NCBI GenBank assembly: GCA_047722935.1
Contig: JBDNZS010000010.1
Span: 1-64,000 of the forward strand
DNA length: 64,000 nucleotides
Direction of reading: 5' to 3'
From: Ethanoligenens sp047722935
GTDB taxonomy: Bacteria > Bacillota > Clostridia > Oscillospirales > Ethanoligenentaceae
In this document: piece after piece, positions 18,444-27,165 of the stretch
How the letters are laid out: every line of letters starts with the position of its first letter
Position numbering within the stretch: position 1 is the stretch's first letter
Translations under genes and position numbers: made by a program
Notes under the pieces: generated by a model
Told to the model about the DNA's origin: nothing
What the model saw: only the letters and a program-made list of their open reading frames with translations
The model's database searches: none

Positions 18444-18466
18444 AAACGATAAGAGTGTGATATGAT
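18438..18466 (+). promoter_or_regulatory. Predicted promoter of the PgsA-type gene
   Basis: TTGTGA (18438-18443), 17-nt spacer, TATGAT (18461-18466) with TG one base before the -10. The -35 overlaps the cvpA stop codon. Confidence 0.55.
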
Positions 18467-18492
18467 AGGTTAAATTCAACGCTACACAGCGG

Positions 18493-18530
18493 CGCCCGCG
18501 TCCTTTTCGGTGATGAAAACGGCGCGGGCG
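18493..18530 (+). other. GC-rich hairpin in leader of the PgsA-type gene
   Basis: CGCCCGCG (18493-18500) pairs with CGCGGGCG (18523-18530); TTTTC and GAAAA inside extend the stem. No T-run follows, so it is not a standard terminator. It may be an attenuation or mRNA-stability element in the short leader between the promoter and the start. Confidence 0.45.
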
Positions 18531-18568
18531 AAATCATATGGAGCGTATAAGGGGCGGAGGTGTCAAAA

Positions 18569-19135
18569 ATGACAAAACACGGGTCGTTTAAAACGTTTGG
18601 AATTCCCAATTGGCTTTCTGTATTGCGCCTTGCGCTCATTCCCGTTTTCATTGTGGTCTTTTTTTCTCCACATGTGCATGGCGGCCTTATTGCTGCTGCA
18701 ATTCTGGGCATTTCCGGCTTGACGGATGTCTTGGACGGCATCATCGCCCGCCATTTCCACATGACGACAGATCTGGGGAAAATCCTTGATCCGTTTGCCG
18801 ATAAACTAACGCAGGCGACCGTTTGTGTCTGTCTGGTAGTGGGCCAGGTGGCACCGTGGTGGTTGTTTGTCATTTTTGTAGCCGAAGCACTGATGATTAT
18901 TGCCGGCGCCCGGATGCTGCATACGGGCAAAACGCTTTCCGGCGCAAAATGGTTCGGCAAACTTGGTACGGTCGTGTTTTATGTGGTGATGGTTTCCATC
19001 ATCGTTTTCCGACCGAACCGTGGCATTACCGATATTTTAATCGGTATCAGCCTTTTATTCATGCTTTTTTCATTTATTATGTATATACCTGTATTTGTAA
19101 AGCTTGCATCAAAGAAAAGTCGCAACAATGACTGA
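18569..19135 (+). CDS. CDP-alcohol phosphatidyltransferase (PgsA-like)
   Basis: Integral membrane enzyme of 188 aa that joins a CDP-diacylglycerol lipid to an alcohol; PgsA makes phosphatidylglycerol phosphate from glycerol-3-phosphate. The family motif D-x2-D-G-x2-A-R-x8-G-x3-D-x3-D is complete in the segment DVLDGIIARHFHMTTDLG followed by KILDPFADK. About six hydrophobic helices are seen. ATG 18569 is 8 nt after GGAGG; a GTG at 18560 lies inside that ribosome site. PgsA versus cardiolipin synthase (ClsA-like CDP-OH type) cannot be settled from the motif alone. Confidence 0.85.
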   Translation: MTKHGSFKTFGIPNWLSVLRLALIPVFIVVFFSPHVHGGLIAAAILGISGLTDVLDGIIARHFHMTTDLGKILDPFADKLTQATVCVCLVVGQVAPWWLFVIFVAEALMIIAGARMLHTGKTLSGAKWFGKLGTVVFYVVMVSIIVFRPNRGITDILIGISLLFMLFSFIMYIPVFVKLASKKSRNND

Positions 19136-19207
19136 TCTGCAATCCTATCCGCATAGCACAGTCGATCTCAGGCAAATACTTCCCCGTGGGGTTAAAAGGA
19201 GAAAATT

Positions 19208-21472
19208 ATGTATTGTTCTCGTTGCAAAAAACGTATCGCCGTCGTATTCATCACCCGCGTGGAAAATGGCAAGACCATCAATGACGGTCTTTGTATTCAG
19301 TGCGCGCGCGAACTAGGTATTAAACCTGTTAATGATTTGGTGGAAAAAATGGGTGTATCGGATGAAGATCTTGAAAACATGGGCAGTGAGCTGGAAAATC
19401 TGATTGCTGGCAGCGCCACTGACGGAGAAGCCGCCAGCGGTTCCCCGTCCTCCCCTTTTCCATTTTTAGAGAATCTGTTTCAAGGAACCAATCAAGGAAA
19501 TAACGGTTCCGGTAATGAAAAGACACGGGAGCCCAAGGTACATGAAAACAAAGCCGTTAAGCACAAATATCTGGATAGCTATTGCATCAACTTGACTGGT
19601 AAAGCCGAAGACGGGAAAATTGACCGCATCGTAGGCCGCGAACGCGAAATCTATCGGGTGGAGCAGATTTTATGCAGACGCACTAAAAACAATCCTTGCC
19701 TCATCGGTGAACCAGGCGTTGGTAAAACCGCCATTGCAGAAGGACTGGCGCTGAAAATTGCGTCCGGTGATATTCCGCCAAGGCTGGCAGATCGCGAGCT
19801 CTATCTGCTGGATTTGACAGCTCTTGTGGCCGGTACACAATTTCGTGGGCAATTTGAAGGGCGTATCAAAGGCTTGATTGACGAAGTCAAAAAGGCCGGT
19901 AACATTATCCTTTTTATTGATGAAGTGCACAATTTGGTAGGTACGGGGGATGCTGAAGGTTCCATGAACGCCGCAAACATTCTCAAACCTGCTCTGTCTC
20001 GTGGGGAAATCCAGGTCATCGGAGCGACGACCTTCGATGAATATCGGAAATACATCGAAAAGGACGCGGCACTTGAACGCAGGTTCCAACCTGTGAAGGT
20101 ATTAGAACCATCCTTGGAAGAAACACTGGAAGTGCTTAAAGGCATTCGGGACTACTACGAACGCTTCCATGGTGTGCGTATCCCGGAAGAAATTTTAGAG
20201 CGTATCGTCACATTCTCGGAACGGTATATTACCGACCGATTCCTTCCGGATAAAGCCATCGACCTTCTGGATGAATCTTGCTCATGCTCGGCTCTGCGCA
20301 ACAAAGCCGCATCCGAATTGTCGGGCGTCGAACGTGAATTAACTACGCTTAAAGCACAAGAAGAACAGCTCATGCAAACCGAAGGCCAGGATATCTACAA
20401 ACAACTGGCTGACGTAAAGAGCGAGGAATGCCGCTTGTTGGCAAAAGCACAGGGCCTGCGTGATGCCGCTGGTGATGTTGCCGTAACAGAAGATGACCTT
20501 GCCTATGTTATTGAGCTTTGGACCGGCATTCCAGCCTCCCGTATACGGGAACAGGAACTTAAACGTTTATCTACCTTAGAGGACACCCTCAAAGAGAAGA
20601 TCATCGGTCAAGATGAAGCAGTAAAAGCTGTTTCTCTTGCAATTCGTCGCAGCCGTGTACAAATCAGCCCGCGCCGCCGCCCGGCTTCCTTCATTTTCGT
20701 TGGCCCGACTGGTGTTGGCAAGACCGAACTGGTCAAAGTACTCGCCGCCGAATTGTTTGATCAGCCTGATTCCCTGATTCGACTGGACATGTCGGAATTT
20801 ATGGAAAAGCATTCGGTTTCCCGCATTATCGGCGCACCTCCGGGATATGTCGGATATGACGAGGCCGGACAACTTACTGAAAAAGTACGCCGCAAACCCT
20901 ATTCAGTCATTTTGATGGATGAAATTGAAAAGGCACATCCTGATGTATTGAATATTTTGCTGCAGATTTTGGACGACGGCCATGTGACCGACTCACATGG
21001 CCGCAAGGTCAATTTTGAAAACACTGTCATCGTAATGACTTCAAATGCCGGTTCAGACAAGAAAACCAATTCGCTTGGTTTTAATCGAGAACCAAATGTT
21101 GTTGCAAAAGAACGCGCACACAAGGCACTGGCCGATTTCCTACGTCCTGAATTTTTAAGCCGCATTGACGAAATTGTGGTCTTCCGCCCGCTTACAGAAG
21201 ATGATTTCAGCCTTATCACAGGATTGATGCTGAATGAGCTCAAAACATCACTCGCACAAAAAAGCATGGATCTGCTCTGGGACGATGCCTTGATTGCCGC
21301 GCTGGTCAAAAAATCAATCGGCGGCAAATTTGGTGCTCGTGATTTGCGACGTAATGTGCGCCGCGAGGTGGAGGATAAAATTGCTGAGTTGTTGGTGACA
21401 TTCTGTGATCGGCAGATTAAAACATTCAATTTTTCTGCTGAGGGCGATACCATCACAGCCACAGCTATTTAA
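19208..21472 (+). CDS. clpE: ClpE-type AAA+ unfoldase with N-terminal zinc finger
   Basis: Hsp100 ATPase (754 aa) that unfolds proteins for ClpP. In place of the Clp-N repeat domain it has a four-cysteine zinc finger (Cys3, Cys6, Cys29, Cys32) and then a low-complexity linker (about 65-115), the layout of ClpE. First AAA domain: Walker A GEPGVGKTA, Walker B FIDEVHNL; a coiled-coil middle region follows (about 375-420). Second AAA domain: Walker A GPTGVGKTE, Walker B LMDEIEKAH. An LGF tripeptide in NSLGFNREPN fits the ClpP-binding loop. ATG with AAAGGAGA. No CtsR box, ctsR or mcsAB is seen nearby, unlike many clpC operons. Confidence 0.88.
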   Translation: MYCSRCKKRIAVVFITRVENGKTINDGLCIQCARELGIKPVNDLVEKMGVSDEDLENMGSELENLIAGSATDGEAASGSPSSPFPFLENLFQGTNQGNNGSGNEKTREPKVHENKAVKHKYLDSYCINLTGKAEDGKIDRIVGREREIYRVEQILCRRTKNNPCLIGEPGVGKTAIAEGLALKIASGDIPPRLADRELYLLDLTALVAGTQFRGQFEGRIKGLIDEVKKAGNIILFIDEVHNLVGTGDAEGSMNAANILKPALSRGEIQVIGATTFDEYRKYIEKDAALERRFQPVKVLEPSLEETLEVLKGIRDYYERFHGVRIPEEILERIVTFSERYITDRFLPDKAIDLLDESCSCSALRNKAASELSGVERELTTLKAQEEQLMQTEGQDIYKQLADVKSEECRLLAKAQGLRDAAGDVAVTEDDLAYVIELWTGIPASRIREQELKRLSTLEDTLKEKIIGQDEAVKAVSLAIRRSRVQISPRRRPASFIFVGPTGVGKTELVKVLAAELFDQPDSLIRLDMSEFMEKHSVSRIIGAPPGYVGYDEAGQLTEKVRRKPYSVILMDEIEKAHPDVLNILLQILDDGHVTDSHGRKVNFENTVIVMTSNAGSDKKTNSLGFNREPNVVAKERAHKALADFLRPEFLSRIDEIVVFRPLTEDDFSLITGLMLNELKTSLAQKSMDLLWDDALIAALVKKSIGGKFGARDLRRNVRREVEDKIAELLVTFCDRQIKTFNFSAEGDTITATAI

Positions 21473-21798
21473 TTGGTATTAAAAAGGGTCTGGCGGAGCA
21501 AACTGAGAATTTTGAGGCGATAAGCAGTCAGCATTTCCTCCAGTTCTTCCCGCAGGCTGGCTGCACTTTGAAATACCGATCCTCCAAAGTACAAGGTCGA
21601 TACTGTCCTGCTCGGATTTAGGAAGCTGCTCCTGCACGTTGCACTTTTTATGTGACTGACAGCGCTGGATGATGGCATATTTCCCAAATGTGTCGGTCAC
21701 GGCCTTGAGCAACACCTTTTCCCCGTCCAAAACAAACAAATGCGGCCTGTCGGGCGTTAACTTCCGGTTTCACAGATCGGCCATCAGTTCCCTATTGA
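21473..21798 (-). pseudogene. IS256-like (mutator) transposase remnant
   Basis: Minus-strand fragment of a transposase in at least two frames. One frame gives LTPDRPHLFVLDGEKVLLK and then TFGKYAIIQRCQSHKKCNV, close to the IS256-group signature of a DGAKAL-type helix and a QRCQ-HK-RN motif; it has an in-frame TGA upstream (after MADL). The other frame continues with SAASLREELEEMLTAYRL and ends in LLRQTLFNTN, just where family members normally continue with PIES. Both ends of the gene are missing, and a piece between the two blocks is deleted. The fragment abuts the clpE stop. Non-functional. Confidence 0.75.
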
Positions 21799-21846
21799 GT
21801 GACAGCTCTGGGTATAGTCTACTAGACTATACCCAGAGCTGTCACT
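21798..21846. repeat. 49-bp near-perfect palindrome
   Basis: A 24-base left arm (21798-21821, AGTGACAGCTCTGGGTATAG then TCTA) is the exact complement of the right arm (21823-21846), separated by a single C. It directly follows the transposase remnant and precedes the XRE gene. It could be two inverted-repeat ends of insertion elements joined head to head, or a MITE-like relic. The TTTTAATTT after the right arm means it could also stop clpE transcription. Confidence 0.85.
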
Positions 21847-21895
21847 TTTAATTTCCACAGTGTTTGGGACAACGTCATTGGAGGAGAGGACCTAC

Positions 21896-22317
21896 ATGGC
21901 GGTGGGGGATAGAATCAAAAGGATGCGTAATTTCCGCAGGTTGACGCAGAAAGAGATTGGTTTTGCCATTAGTTTTGATGGAAAATCAACGGACGTTCGT
22001 ATCGCGCAGTATGAAGCTGACACGCGAACACCGAAGGAAGATATTCTTCGAAAAATTGCGGATGCGCTGGATGTAAATTATAGGGTGCCTATGATCCCAC
22101 GCTTTACGCCGCCGAAGATATGATGTACACACTCTTTGAACTTGATAAGCATTATCAGCACATGCAGATTTACGATGTAACTGACACTCCTATTCAAGTT
22201 ACACCGAGGCGCATGTGGAAAATAAACTGGCTACAGACAACAGGCGACTGCGGAAGATTTGAGTCCCCCAAAAATGGAGGTAGGCATAACTGCAGGAAAA
22301 CCTGTGACCATAGCTAA
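21896..22317 (+). pseudogene. Frameshifted XRE-family HTH regulator
   Basis: ATG 21896 (after GGAGGAGAGGA) opens a Cro/C1-type helix-turn-helix protein: MAVGDRIKRMRNFRRLTQKE, then RIAQYEADTRTPKEDILRKI. The frame ends at 22123 after the unnatural tail VPMIPRFTPPKI. Shifting by one base from about 22090 restores the sequence expected for the family, YDPTLYAAEDMMYTLFELDK, which then runs to a stop at 22317 through sequence that loses similarity. One frameshift near 22090 and a degraded 3' end are thus inferred. The truncated 75-aa product might still bind DNA, so loss of function is likely but not certain. Confidence 0.65.
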
Positions 22318-22328
22318 TGTGCCTATGG

Positions 22329-22380
22329 ACAGACAAAAAAGTCCGCTGAAACTTAGCGTTTCAATGGACTTTTTGTCTGT
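22329..22380. terminator. Long inverted repeat, possible terminator
   Basis: ACAGACAAAAA-GTCC pairs with GGACTTTTTGTCTGT (one extra A bulged), and inside it TGAAAC pairs with GTTTCA. It lies between the XRE pseudogene and the 3' end of guaA and could stop transcription from both sides. It may also be an element-associated repeat, given the decayed island beside it. Confidence 0.55.
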
Positions 22381-22470
22381 ATAAATTTGTTGAGAATAAT
22401 CTATAGTATCAAAGGCCGTTTTGATGTTCAAAAAGTTCAGTGTTTATACGACTTCGCGGACTTTTCGTCA

Positions 22471-24003
22471 TCATTCCCACTCTATTGTAGCGGGCGGTTT
22501 ACTGGTGATATCGTATACTACACGGTTAATACCTTTTACTTCATTGATAATTCGGTTGGAAACTGTATCCAGCACTTCAAAAGGGATGCGTGCCCAATCT
22601 GCGGTCATGAAATCACTAGTAGTGACACCCCGCAGCGCCAATGTGTAATCATAGGTACGTCCATCCCCCATAACGCCTACCGAACGCATATTGGTTAGTA
22701 CCGCAAAATATTGATTGATATCACGCATCATGCCCGCTTTGGTAATTTCCTCGCGGAACACGGCATCCGCATCGCGCAAAACATCCAGTTTTTCTTTTGT
22801 GATTTCTCCAATGATACGAATAGCAAGGCCCGGACCCGGAAACGGCTGCCGCCAAACCATATAATCAGGCAAACCAAGCTCTTGCCCAAGCGCACGCACT
22901 TCATCTTTAAACAGCAGCCGCAGCGGTTCTACAATTTCCTTAAAGCGGACATGCTCCGGCAGTCCACCTACATTGTGGTGACTTTTAATGACAGCAGCAT
23001 CCCCAAGACCAGATTCAATGACATCTGGATAGATCGTACCTTGCGCCAGAAATTCCACAGTTCCAATCTTTTTGGCTTCATCTTCAAAAACACGGATGAA
23101 CTCTTCACCAATAATTTTGCGCTTGCGTTCTGGATCCGAGATGCCTTTTAATTTATCCAAAAAGCGCTCTTCTGCATCCACACGAACAAAATGAATATTT
23201 CGCCCCTGAAACGCCTCTTCGACTTCATCGCCTTCGTTTTTACGCATTAAGCCGTGGTCTACAAAGATACAAGTCAACTGCTTGCCCACTGCACGCGACA
23301 AAAGTGCCGCCGCCACAGCAGAATCCACGCCGCCGGACAAAGCCAACAATACGCGGCCATCTCCAATTTTCTCTTTAAGACTGGTCACCGTTGTCTTGGC
23401 GTAATCCCCCATACTCCAATCACCGGTGCATTGGCAGACCTCAAATAGAAAATTACGGATTATCTCCGTTCCTTTTTCGGTGTGCATGACTTCAGGATGA
23501 AATTGCACGCCATAGAATCCGCGTTCTGTATCTTCAATAGCCGCCACGGGGCAGTTCAGGGATTTGGCAATCACATGAAAACCTTTTGGCAATTGTTCCA
23601 CATAATCGCCATGGCTCATCCAAGTTGTAACAGTAGATGCAAGCCCATGGAACAACGGACTTGCTGTATCCAGATCTGTAGCCGTTCGGCCATATTCACG
23701 ACCACCGGCGGCGACCACATTCCCTCCCAAAGACTGCACAAGCAAATGAATACCATAGCAGATACCCAGAATCGGCACACCTAAAGTAAAGACTGCCGGA
23801 TCGCAAGTTGGCGCGTTCTCACCATACACGCTGTTTGGCCCACCGGTAAAAATGATACCAACCGGATGCAGCGCACGAATCTCCTCGACCGGCATATGAT
23901 GCGAACGAACCTCACAATAAACGCCGCATTCGCGCACACGACGTGCGATTAACTGATTATACTGTCCGCCAAAATCCAAAACCAGCACAAACTGATGCTC
24001 CAT
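22471..24003 (-). CDS. guaA: GMP synthase (glutamine-hydrolysing) GuaA
   Basis: Converts XMP to GMP, using ammonia from glutamine and ATP. 510 aa. The N-terminal class I amidotransferase domain has nucleophile Cys82 in GICYGIHLL (the residue after YGI is His, where Gln is usual in YGMQ) and FHPEV for the His-Glu pair. The ATP-PPase domain has the PP-loop LALSGGVDSAV (about 226), and the C-terminal dimerisation domain ends PPATIEWE, the standard GuaA end. ATG 24003 is 7 nt after GGAGG; the in-frame start 66 bases upstream lacks a ribosome site. It follows rodA by 69 bp, so it may share that transcript. I see no purine-riboswitch core in this short gap. Confidence 0.96.
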   Translation of the reverse strand: MEHQFVLVLDFGGQYNQLIARRVRECGVYCEVRSHHMPVEEIRALHPVGIIFTGGPNSVYGENAPTCDPAVFTLGVPILGICYGIHLLVQSLGGNVVAAGGREYGRTATDLDTASPLFHGLASTVTTWMSHGDYVEQLPKGFHVIAKSLNCPVAAIEDTERGFYGVQFHPEVMHTEKGTEIIRNFLFEVCQCTGDWSMGDYAKTTVTSLKEKIGDGRVLLALSGGVDSAVAAALLSRAVGKQLTCIFVDHGLMRKNEGDEVEEAFQGRNIHFVRVDAEERFLDKLKGISDPERKRKIIGEEFIRVFEDEAKKIGTVEFLAQGTIYPDVIESGLGDAAVIKSHHNVGGLPEHVRFKEIVEPLRLLFKDEVRALGQELGLPDYMVWRQPFPGPGLAIRIIGEITKEKLDVLRDADAVFREEITKAGMMRDINQYFAVLTNMRSVGVMGDGRTYDYTLALRGVTTSDFMTADWARIPFEVLDTVSNRIINEVKGINRVVYDITSKPPATIEWE

Positions 24004-24072
24004 GAACAACCTCCGCATTTTTATCCTATAAATTTGCAAATACTCTTCGTCATACCCAAAGAGCCGCACCCG

Positions 24073-25224
24073 CTATAAACTATCCTGCCCTGCAAATATT
24101 TCATTTTTACGGTGCATATGGACCGACAGCGCCAACCCAATCAACCAATACGACGCGACCATTGAGGAAGCCCCCGCACTGAAAAAAGGCAGCGTGATAC
24201 CAATCACCGGCAACACCATCAGCACCATGCCGACGTTGATAAAAACCTGCATGGTAAACGCAGAAAAAACACCCACACAAATCATTGAGCCAAGTGGATC
24301 TTTGGCAGAACGCACATATTGCAACAGCCGTACTGTCAAAATCAAGAACAACACCAAAATCAGCACACAGCCGATAAAGCCCAGTTCTTCACCAGCCACT
24401 GCGAAAATCATGTCGTTTCTTCTTTCGGGTAGTTGTCCGCTGATGGAGGATTGTGTGCGTGGACCGTGAAACAGGCCGTATCCCCAAATCTGCCCCGAGC
24501 CTATAGCGCTGCGTCCATACAGCTGCTGCATGGATACATCCTTCAAGTCGCTGCTTTCAGGATTGAATAACGCTAAAATTCGATGGCGCTGTGTGTCGCC
24601 AAACACTTTGCTCCAGATAACAGGAATGCCTGCAAGCAATAACACCGCGCCAACTGCAAAATAGCGCAACTGCACACCTGCTGCAAACAGCATACATATA
24701 AACATGCCTACATAAACAAACGCCATCCCCATGTCTTTCTGCACCACAATAATGCCAATCGGCACCATCGCGTGCATCACCAGCAGAATCACATTCAGCG
24801 GAGATGTCAGGCGTTCTCTGACGGCATTATAATGTGTTGCGAAAGTGATGATAAAACACAGTTTCACAAATTCAGCAGGCTGTACGGTAGTGAATCCCAG
24901 ATTGATCCAAGACAGGTCGGCGGAACCAGCCACTGTGTAAGGATGCACATAAGGCAGCAAAAGCATAATCACGCCTGCCGCCGCTCCCACTTTCCATAGA
25001 TTTCCCATATCGTGGTAATCGATCTTCGAGATAACTACCATGCCCGCAATCCCTAGGCAGATGCCGACAATCTGCATAAAAAATGCTCTGGAAGATGTAT
25101 GGGTCGCGTTGGTGGCACTCAAAACCAACAGCAGTCCGTATACGGATGCCAGTATCGCTGTCAGCATTAGCACCAGATCCGTCTGCCGAATATAACGCCA
25201 AACGGCGCGAAATATTTTGAACAT
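24073..25224 (-). CDS. rodA: RodA/FtsW/SpoVE family peptidoglycan polymerase
   Basis: SEDS-family glycosyltransferase that polymerises lipid II with a class B PBP; RodA acts in side-wall growth. 383 aa with about ten membrane helices. The conserved loop carrying the catalytic Asp is seen as LPERRNDMIFAVAGEELGF, and the C-terminal PFFSAGASSMVASYWLIGL segment is typical. ATG 25224 has AAAGGCGG upstream, and the promoter at 25244-25272 lies between this ATG and any earlier in-frame start, which rules out the longer reading. FtsW or SpoVE identity cannot be excluded; RodA is preferred from length and general similarity. Confidence 0.85.
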   Translation of the reverse strand: MFKIFRAVWRYIRQTDLVLMLTAILASVYGLLLVLSATNATHTSSRAFFMQIVGICLGIAGMVVISKIDYHDMGNLWKVGAAAGVIMLLLPYVHPYTVAGSADLSWINLGFTTVQPAEFVKLCFIITFATHYNAVRERLTSPLNVILLVMHAMVPIGIIVVQKDMGMAFVYVGMFICMLFAAGVQLRYFAVGAVLLLAGIPVIWSKVFGDTQRHRILALFNPESSDLKDVSMQQLYGRSAIGSGQIWGYGLFHGPRTQSSISGQLPERRNDMIFAVAGEELGFIGCVLILVLFLILTVRLLQYVRSAKDPLGSMICVGVFSAFTMQVFINVGMVLMVLPVIGITLPFFSAGASSMVASYWLIGLALSVHMHRKNEIFAGQDSL

Positions 25225-25243
25225 TTTTTCACCGCCTTTTGCT

Positions 25244-25272
25244 ATTATATCGTCTGTACGGTTTCTTTGCAA
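25244..25272 (-). promoter_or_regulatory. Predicted sigma-A promoter of rodA-guaA
   Basis: Minus strand: TTGCAA (25272-25267), 17-nt spacer, TATAAT (25249-25244), close before the rodA ATG at 25224. Confidence 0.65.
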
Positions 25273-25360
25273 GCAAATTACAGCTTTCCATATCAATCGG
25301 ATAAAATGGAAGGCGATTGCCTGGATACGGTTCGCATATTTAAGGTTTTCACATATTTTT

Positions 25361-25389
25361 TTGACGCAACCCACTTTTTTGCGTATAAT
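25361..25389 (+). promoter_or_regulatory. Predicted sigma-A promoter of fhs operon
   Basis: TTGACG (25361-25366), 17-nt spacer, TATAAT (25384-25389): the closest to consensus in this part of the window. It implies a leader of about 80 nt before fhs. Confidence 0.75.
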
Positions 25390-25408
25390 TAAAAAGTAAG
25401 CGACAAGA

Positions 25409-25449
25409 CCGGCGCATCCCTTGCTGCGAATATAGCGAGGGTGCGTCGG
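25409..25449 (+). other. Leader hairpin upstream of fhs
   Basis: CCGGCGCATCCCTTGC (25409-25424) pairs with GCGAGGGTGCGTCGG (25435-25449) with one bulge and a 10-nt loop. No T-run follows, so it is not a terminator by itself. It fills half of the fhs leader and may be a regulatory or stabilising element. I do not recognise a known tetrahydrofolate riboswitch core. Confidence 0.5.
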
Positions 25450-25477
25450 AAAACAGAGAAAATACGGGGGAAACAAT

Positions 25478-27145
25478 ATGCTCAGCGATATTGAAATTGC
25501 GCATCAGTCTGCCTTACAGCCTATAGCCGAAATTGCCGCCAAACTCGGTGTATCCGATGACGAATTGGAGCTATATGGAAAATATAAAGCCAAGCTCAAC
25601 GATTCTCTGTTCAAGCGCCTTGCGCCGAAACAGGATGGCAAATTGATTTTGGTCACGGCTATCAACCCAACGCCGGCCGGCGAGGGCAAAACAACCACCA
25701 CAGTCGGTTTGGGAGACGCGCTGCGCAAACTGGGCAAACAGGCGGTCATTGCGCTGCGCGAACCATCCCTCGGGCCAGTGTTTGGCATGAAAGGCGGCGC
25801 GGCAGGCGGCGGATATGCACAGGTCATGCCTATGGAAGATATCAACTTACACTTCACTGGTGATATGCATGCCATCACTGCGGCAAACAATTTGCTCTGT
25901 GCAATCTTGGACAACCATCTGCAACAAGGAAACACGCTGCAAATCGACCCTCGCCGCATCCTATTCAAACGGGTACTGGACATGAATGACCGCGTCCTGC
26001 GGCAGACTGTCGTCGGTTTAGGCGGAAAAGCTAACGGCATACCGCGTGAGGATGGGTTTATTATCACCGTTGCCAGTGAAGTGATGGCCATTCTCTGTCT
26101 GGCAAAGAACATTGCTGATTTGAAAGAACGGCTGGGCAATATCCTGGTCGCCTACTCATATGCGGGCGAACCGGTCTATTGTAAGCAACTCGGTGTAGCG
26201 GGCGCAATGGCCGCCCTGTTGAAAGATGCGATCAATCCCAATCTGGTGCAAACACTCGAAGGCACGCCCGCTATCATCCACGGCGGTCCGTTTGCCAATA
26301 TCGCACACGGATGCAATTCCGTGCGCGCCACCGCGCTCTCCTTAAAATTGGGCGATTACTGCATCACCGAGGCCGGTTTTGGCTCTGACCTCGGCGCGGA
26401 AAAATTCATGGATATCAAATGCCGTGCCGCCGGTCTTCATCCGGCAGCGGTCGTGCTGGTCGCCACCATTCGCGCACTTAAGTATAATGGCGGTGTTAAG
26501 CGGGACGCTCTCGGCACGGAAAACGTGGCTGCCCTCCACCGTGGTGCGGACAACCTGCGTGCGCACATTACCAACATGCGGCGTTTCGGTGTGCCGGTCG
26601 TGGTGGCGATCAATCGGTTCGATACAGACACGGAAGCAGAGCTTTCAGCAGTGAAGGAAATCTGCACGGAGGAGCACGCCTCTTTTGCTCTTTCGGAAGT
26701 ATTTGCTAAAGGCAGTGAAGGTGGCTTGGATCTGGCGCGCAAAGTAATGGATGCCGCTGACACCCCCTCCACCTATGCGCCATTGTATGATTTAGATCTG
26801 GGAATCAGGGAAAAAATCGGAACCCTGGCAGAGCAGATTTACGGCGCGGGCGAGGTACAGTATACCGCTGCGGCGGATAAGGCGCTGGCTGAAATCGAAG
26901 CGCTTGGCGGAAACAAACTGCCCATCTGTGTTGCTAAAACCCAGTACTCCTTGTCGGACGACGCCAAAGCGTTAGGGCGCCCAAAAGGATTTACCTTGCA
27001 TGTACGGGACGCGCGTCTTAGTGCAGGCGCCGGGTTCGTGGTAATCTACACCGGCAACATTCTGCAAATGCCCGGTCTACCGAAAAAGCCTGCCGCCGAA
27101 CAGATTGACATTGATGCAAACGGCGTAATCACCGGACTTTTTTAA
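25478..27145 (+). CDS. fhs: Formate-tetrahydrofolate ligase
   Basis: Makes 10-formyl-THF from formate, THF and ATP, the first folate step of the methyl branch of one-carbon (Wood-Ljungdahl-type) metabolism and a source of purine formyl groups. 555 aa, normal length. The ATP-binding P-loop region TPAGEGKTTTTVGLGDAL and the family motifs EPSLGPVFGMKGGAAGGGYAQ and FNIAHG-like FANIAHGCNS are present. ATG after GGGGG. It leads an operon with tsaE, tsaB, rpiB and upp. Without acetyl-CoA synthase in view, it probably serves purine and methionine synthesis. Confidence 0.97.
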   Translation: MLSDIEIAHQSALQPIAEIAAKLGVSDDELELYGKYKAKLNDSLFKRLAPKQDGKLILVTAINPTPAGEGKTTTTVGLGDALRKLGKQAVIALREPSLGPVFGMKGGAAGGGYAQVMPMEDINLHFTGDMHAITAANNLLCAILDNHLQQGNTLQIDPRRILFKRVLDMNDRVLRQTVVGLGGKANGIPREDGFIITVASEVMAILCLAKNIADLKERLGNILVAYSYAGEPVYCKQLGVAGAMAALLKDAINPNLVQTLEGTPAIIHGGPFANIAHGCNSVRATALSLKLGDYCITEAGFGSDLGAEKFMDIKCRAAGLHPAAVVLVATIRALKYNGGVKRDALGTENVAALHRGADNLRAHITNMRRFGVPVVVAINRFDTDTEAELSAVKEICTEEHASFALSEVFAKGSEGGLDLARKVMDAADTPSTYAPLYDLDLGIREKIGTLAEQIYGAGEVQYTAAADKALAEIEALGGNKLPICVAKTQYSLSDDAKALGRPKGFTLHVRDARLSAGAGFVVIYTGNILQMPGLPKKPAAEQIDIDANGVITGLF

Positions 27146-27165
27146 GCAAACACAGGGGGAATATC

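Noticed and set aside
24004..24072. Purine riboswitch before guaA
   Set aside because: The gap after rodA is only 69 bp, too short for aptamer plus expression platform, and conserved loop sequences are not seen.
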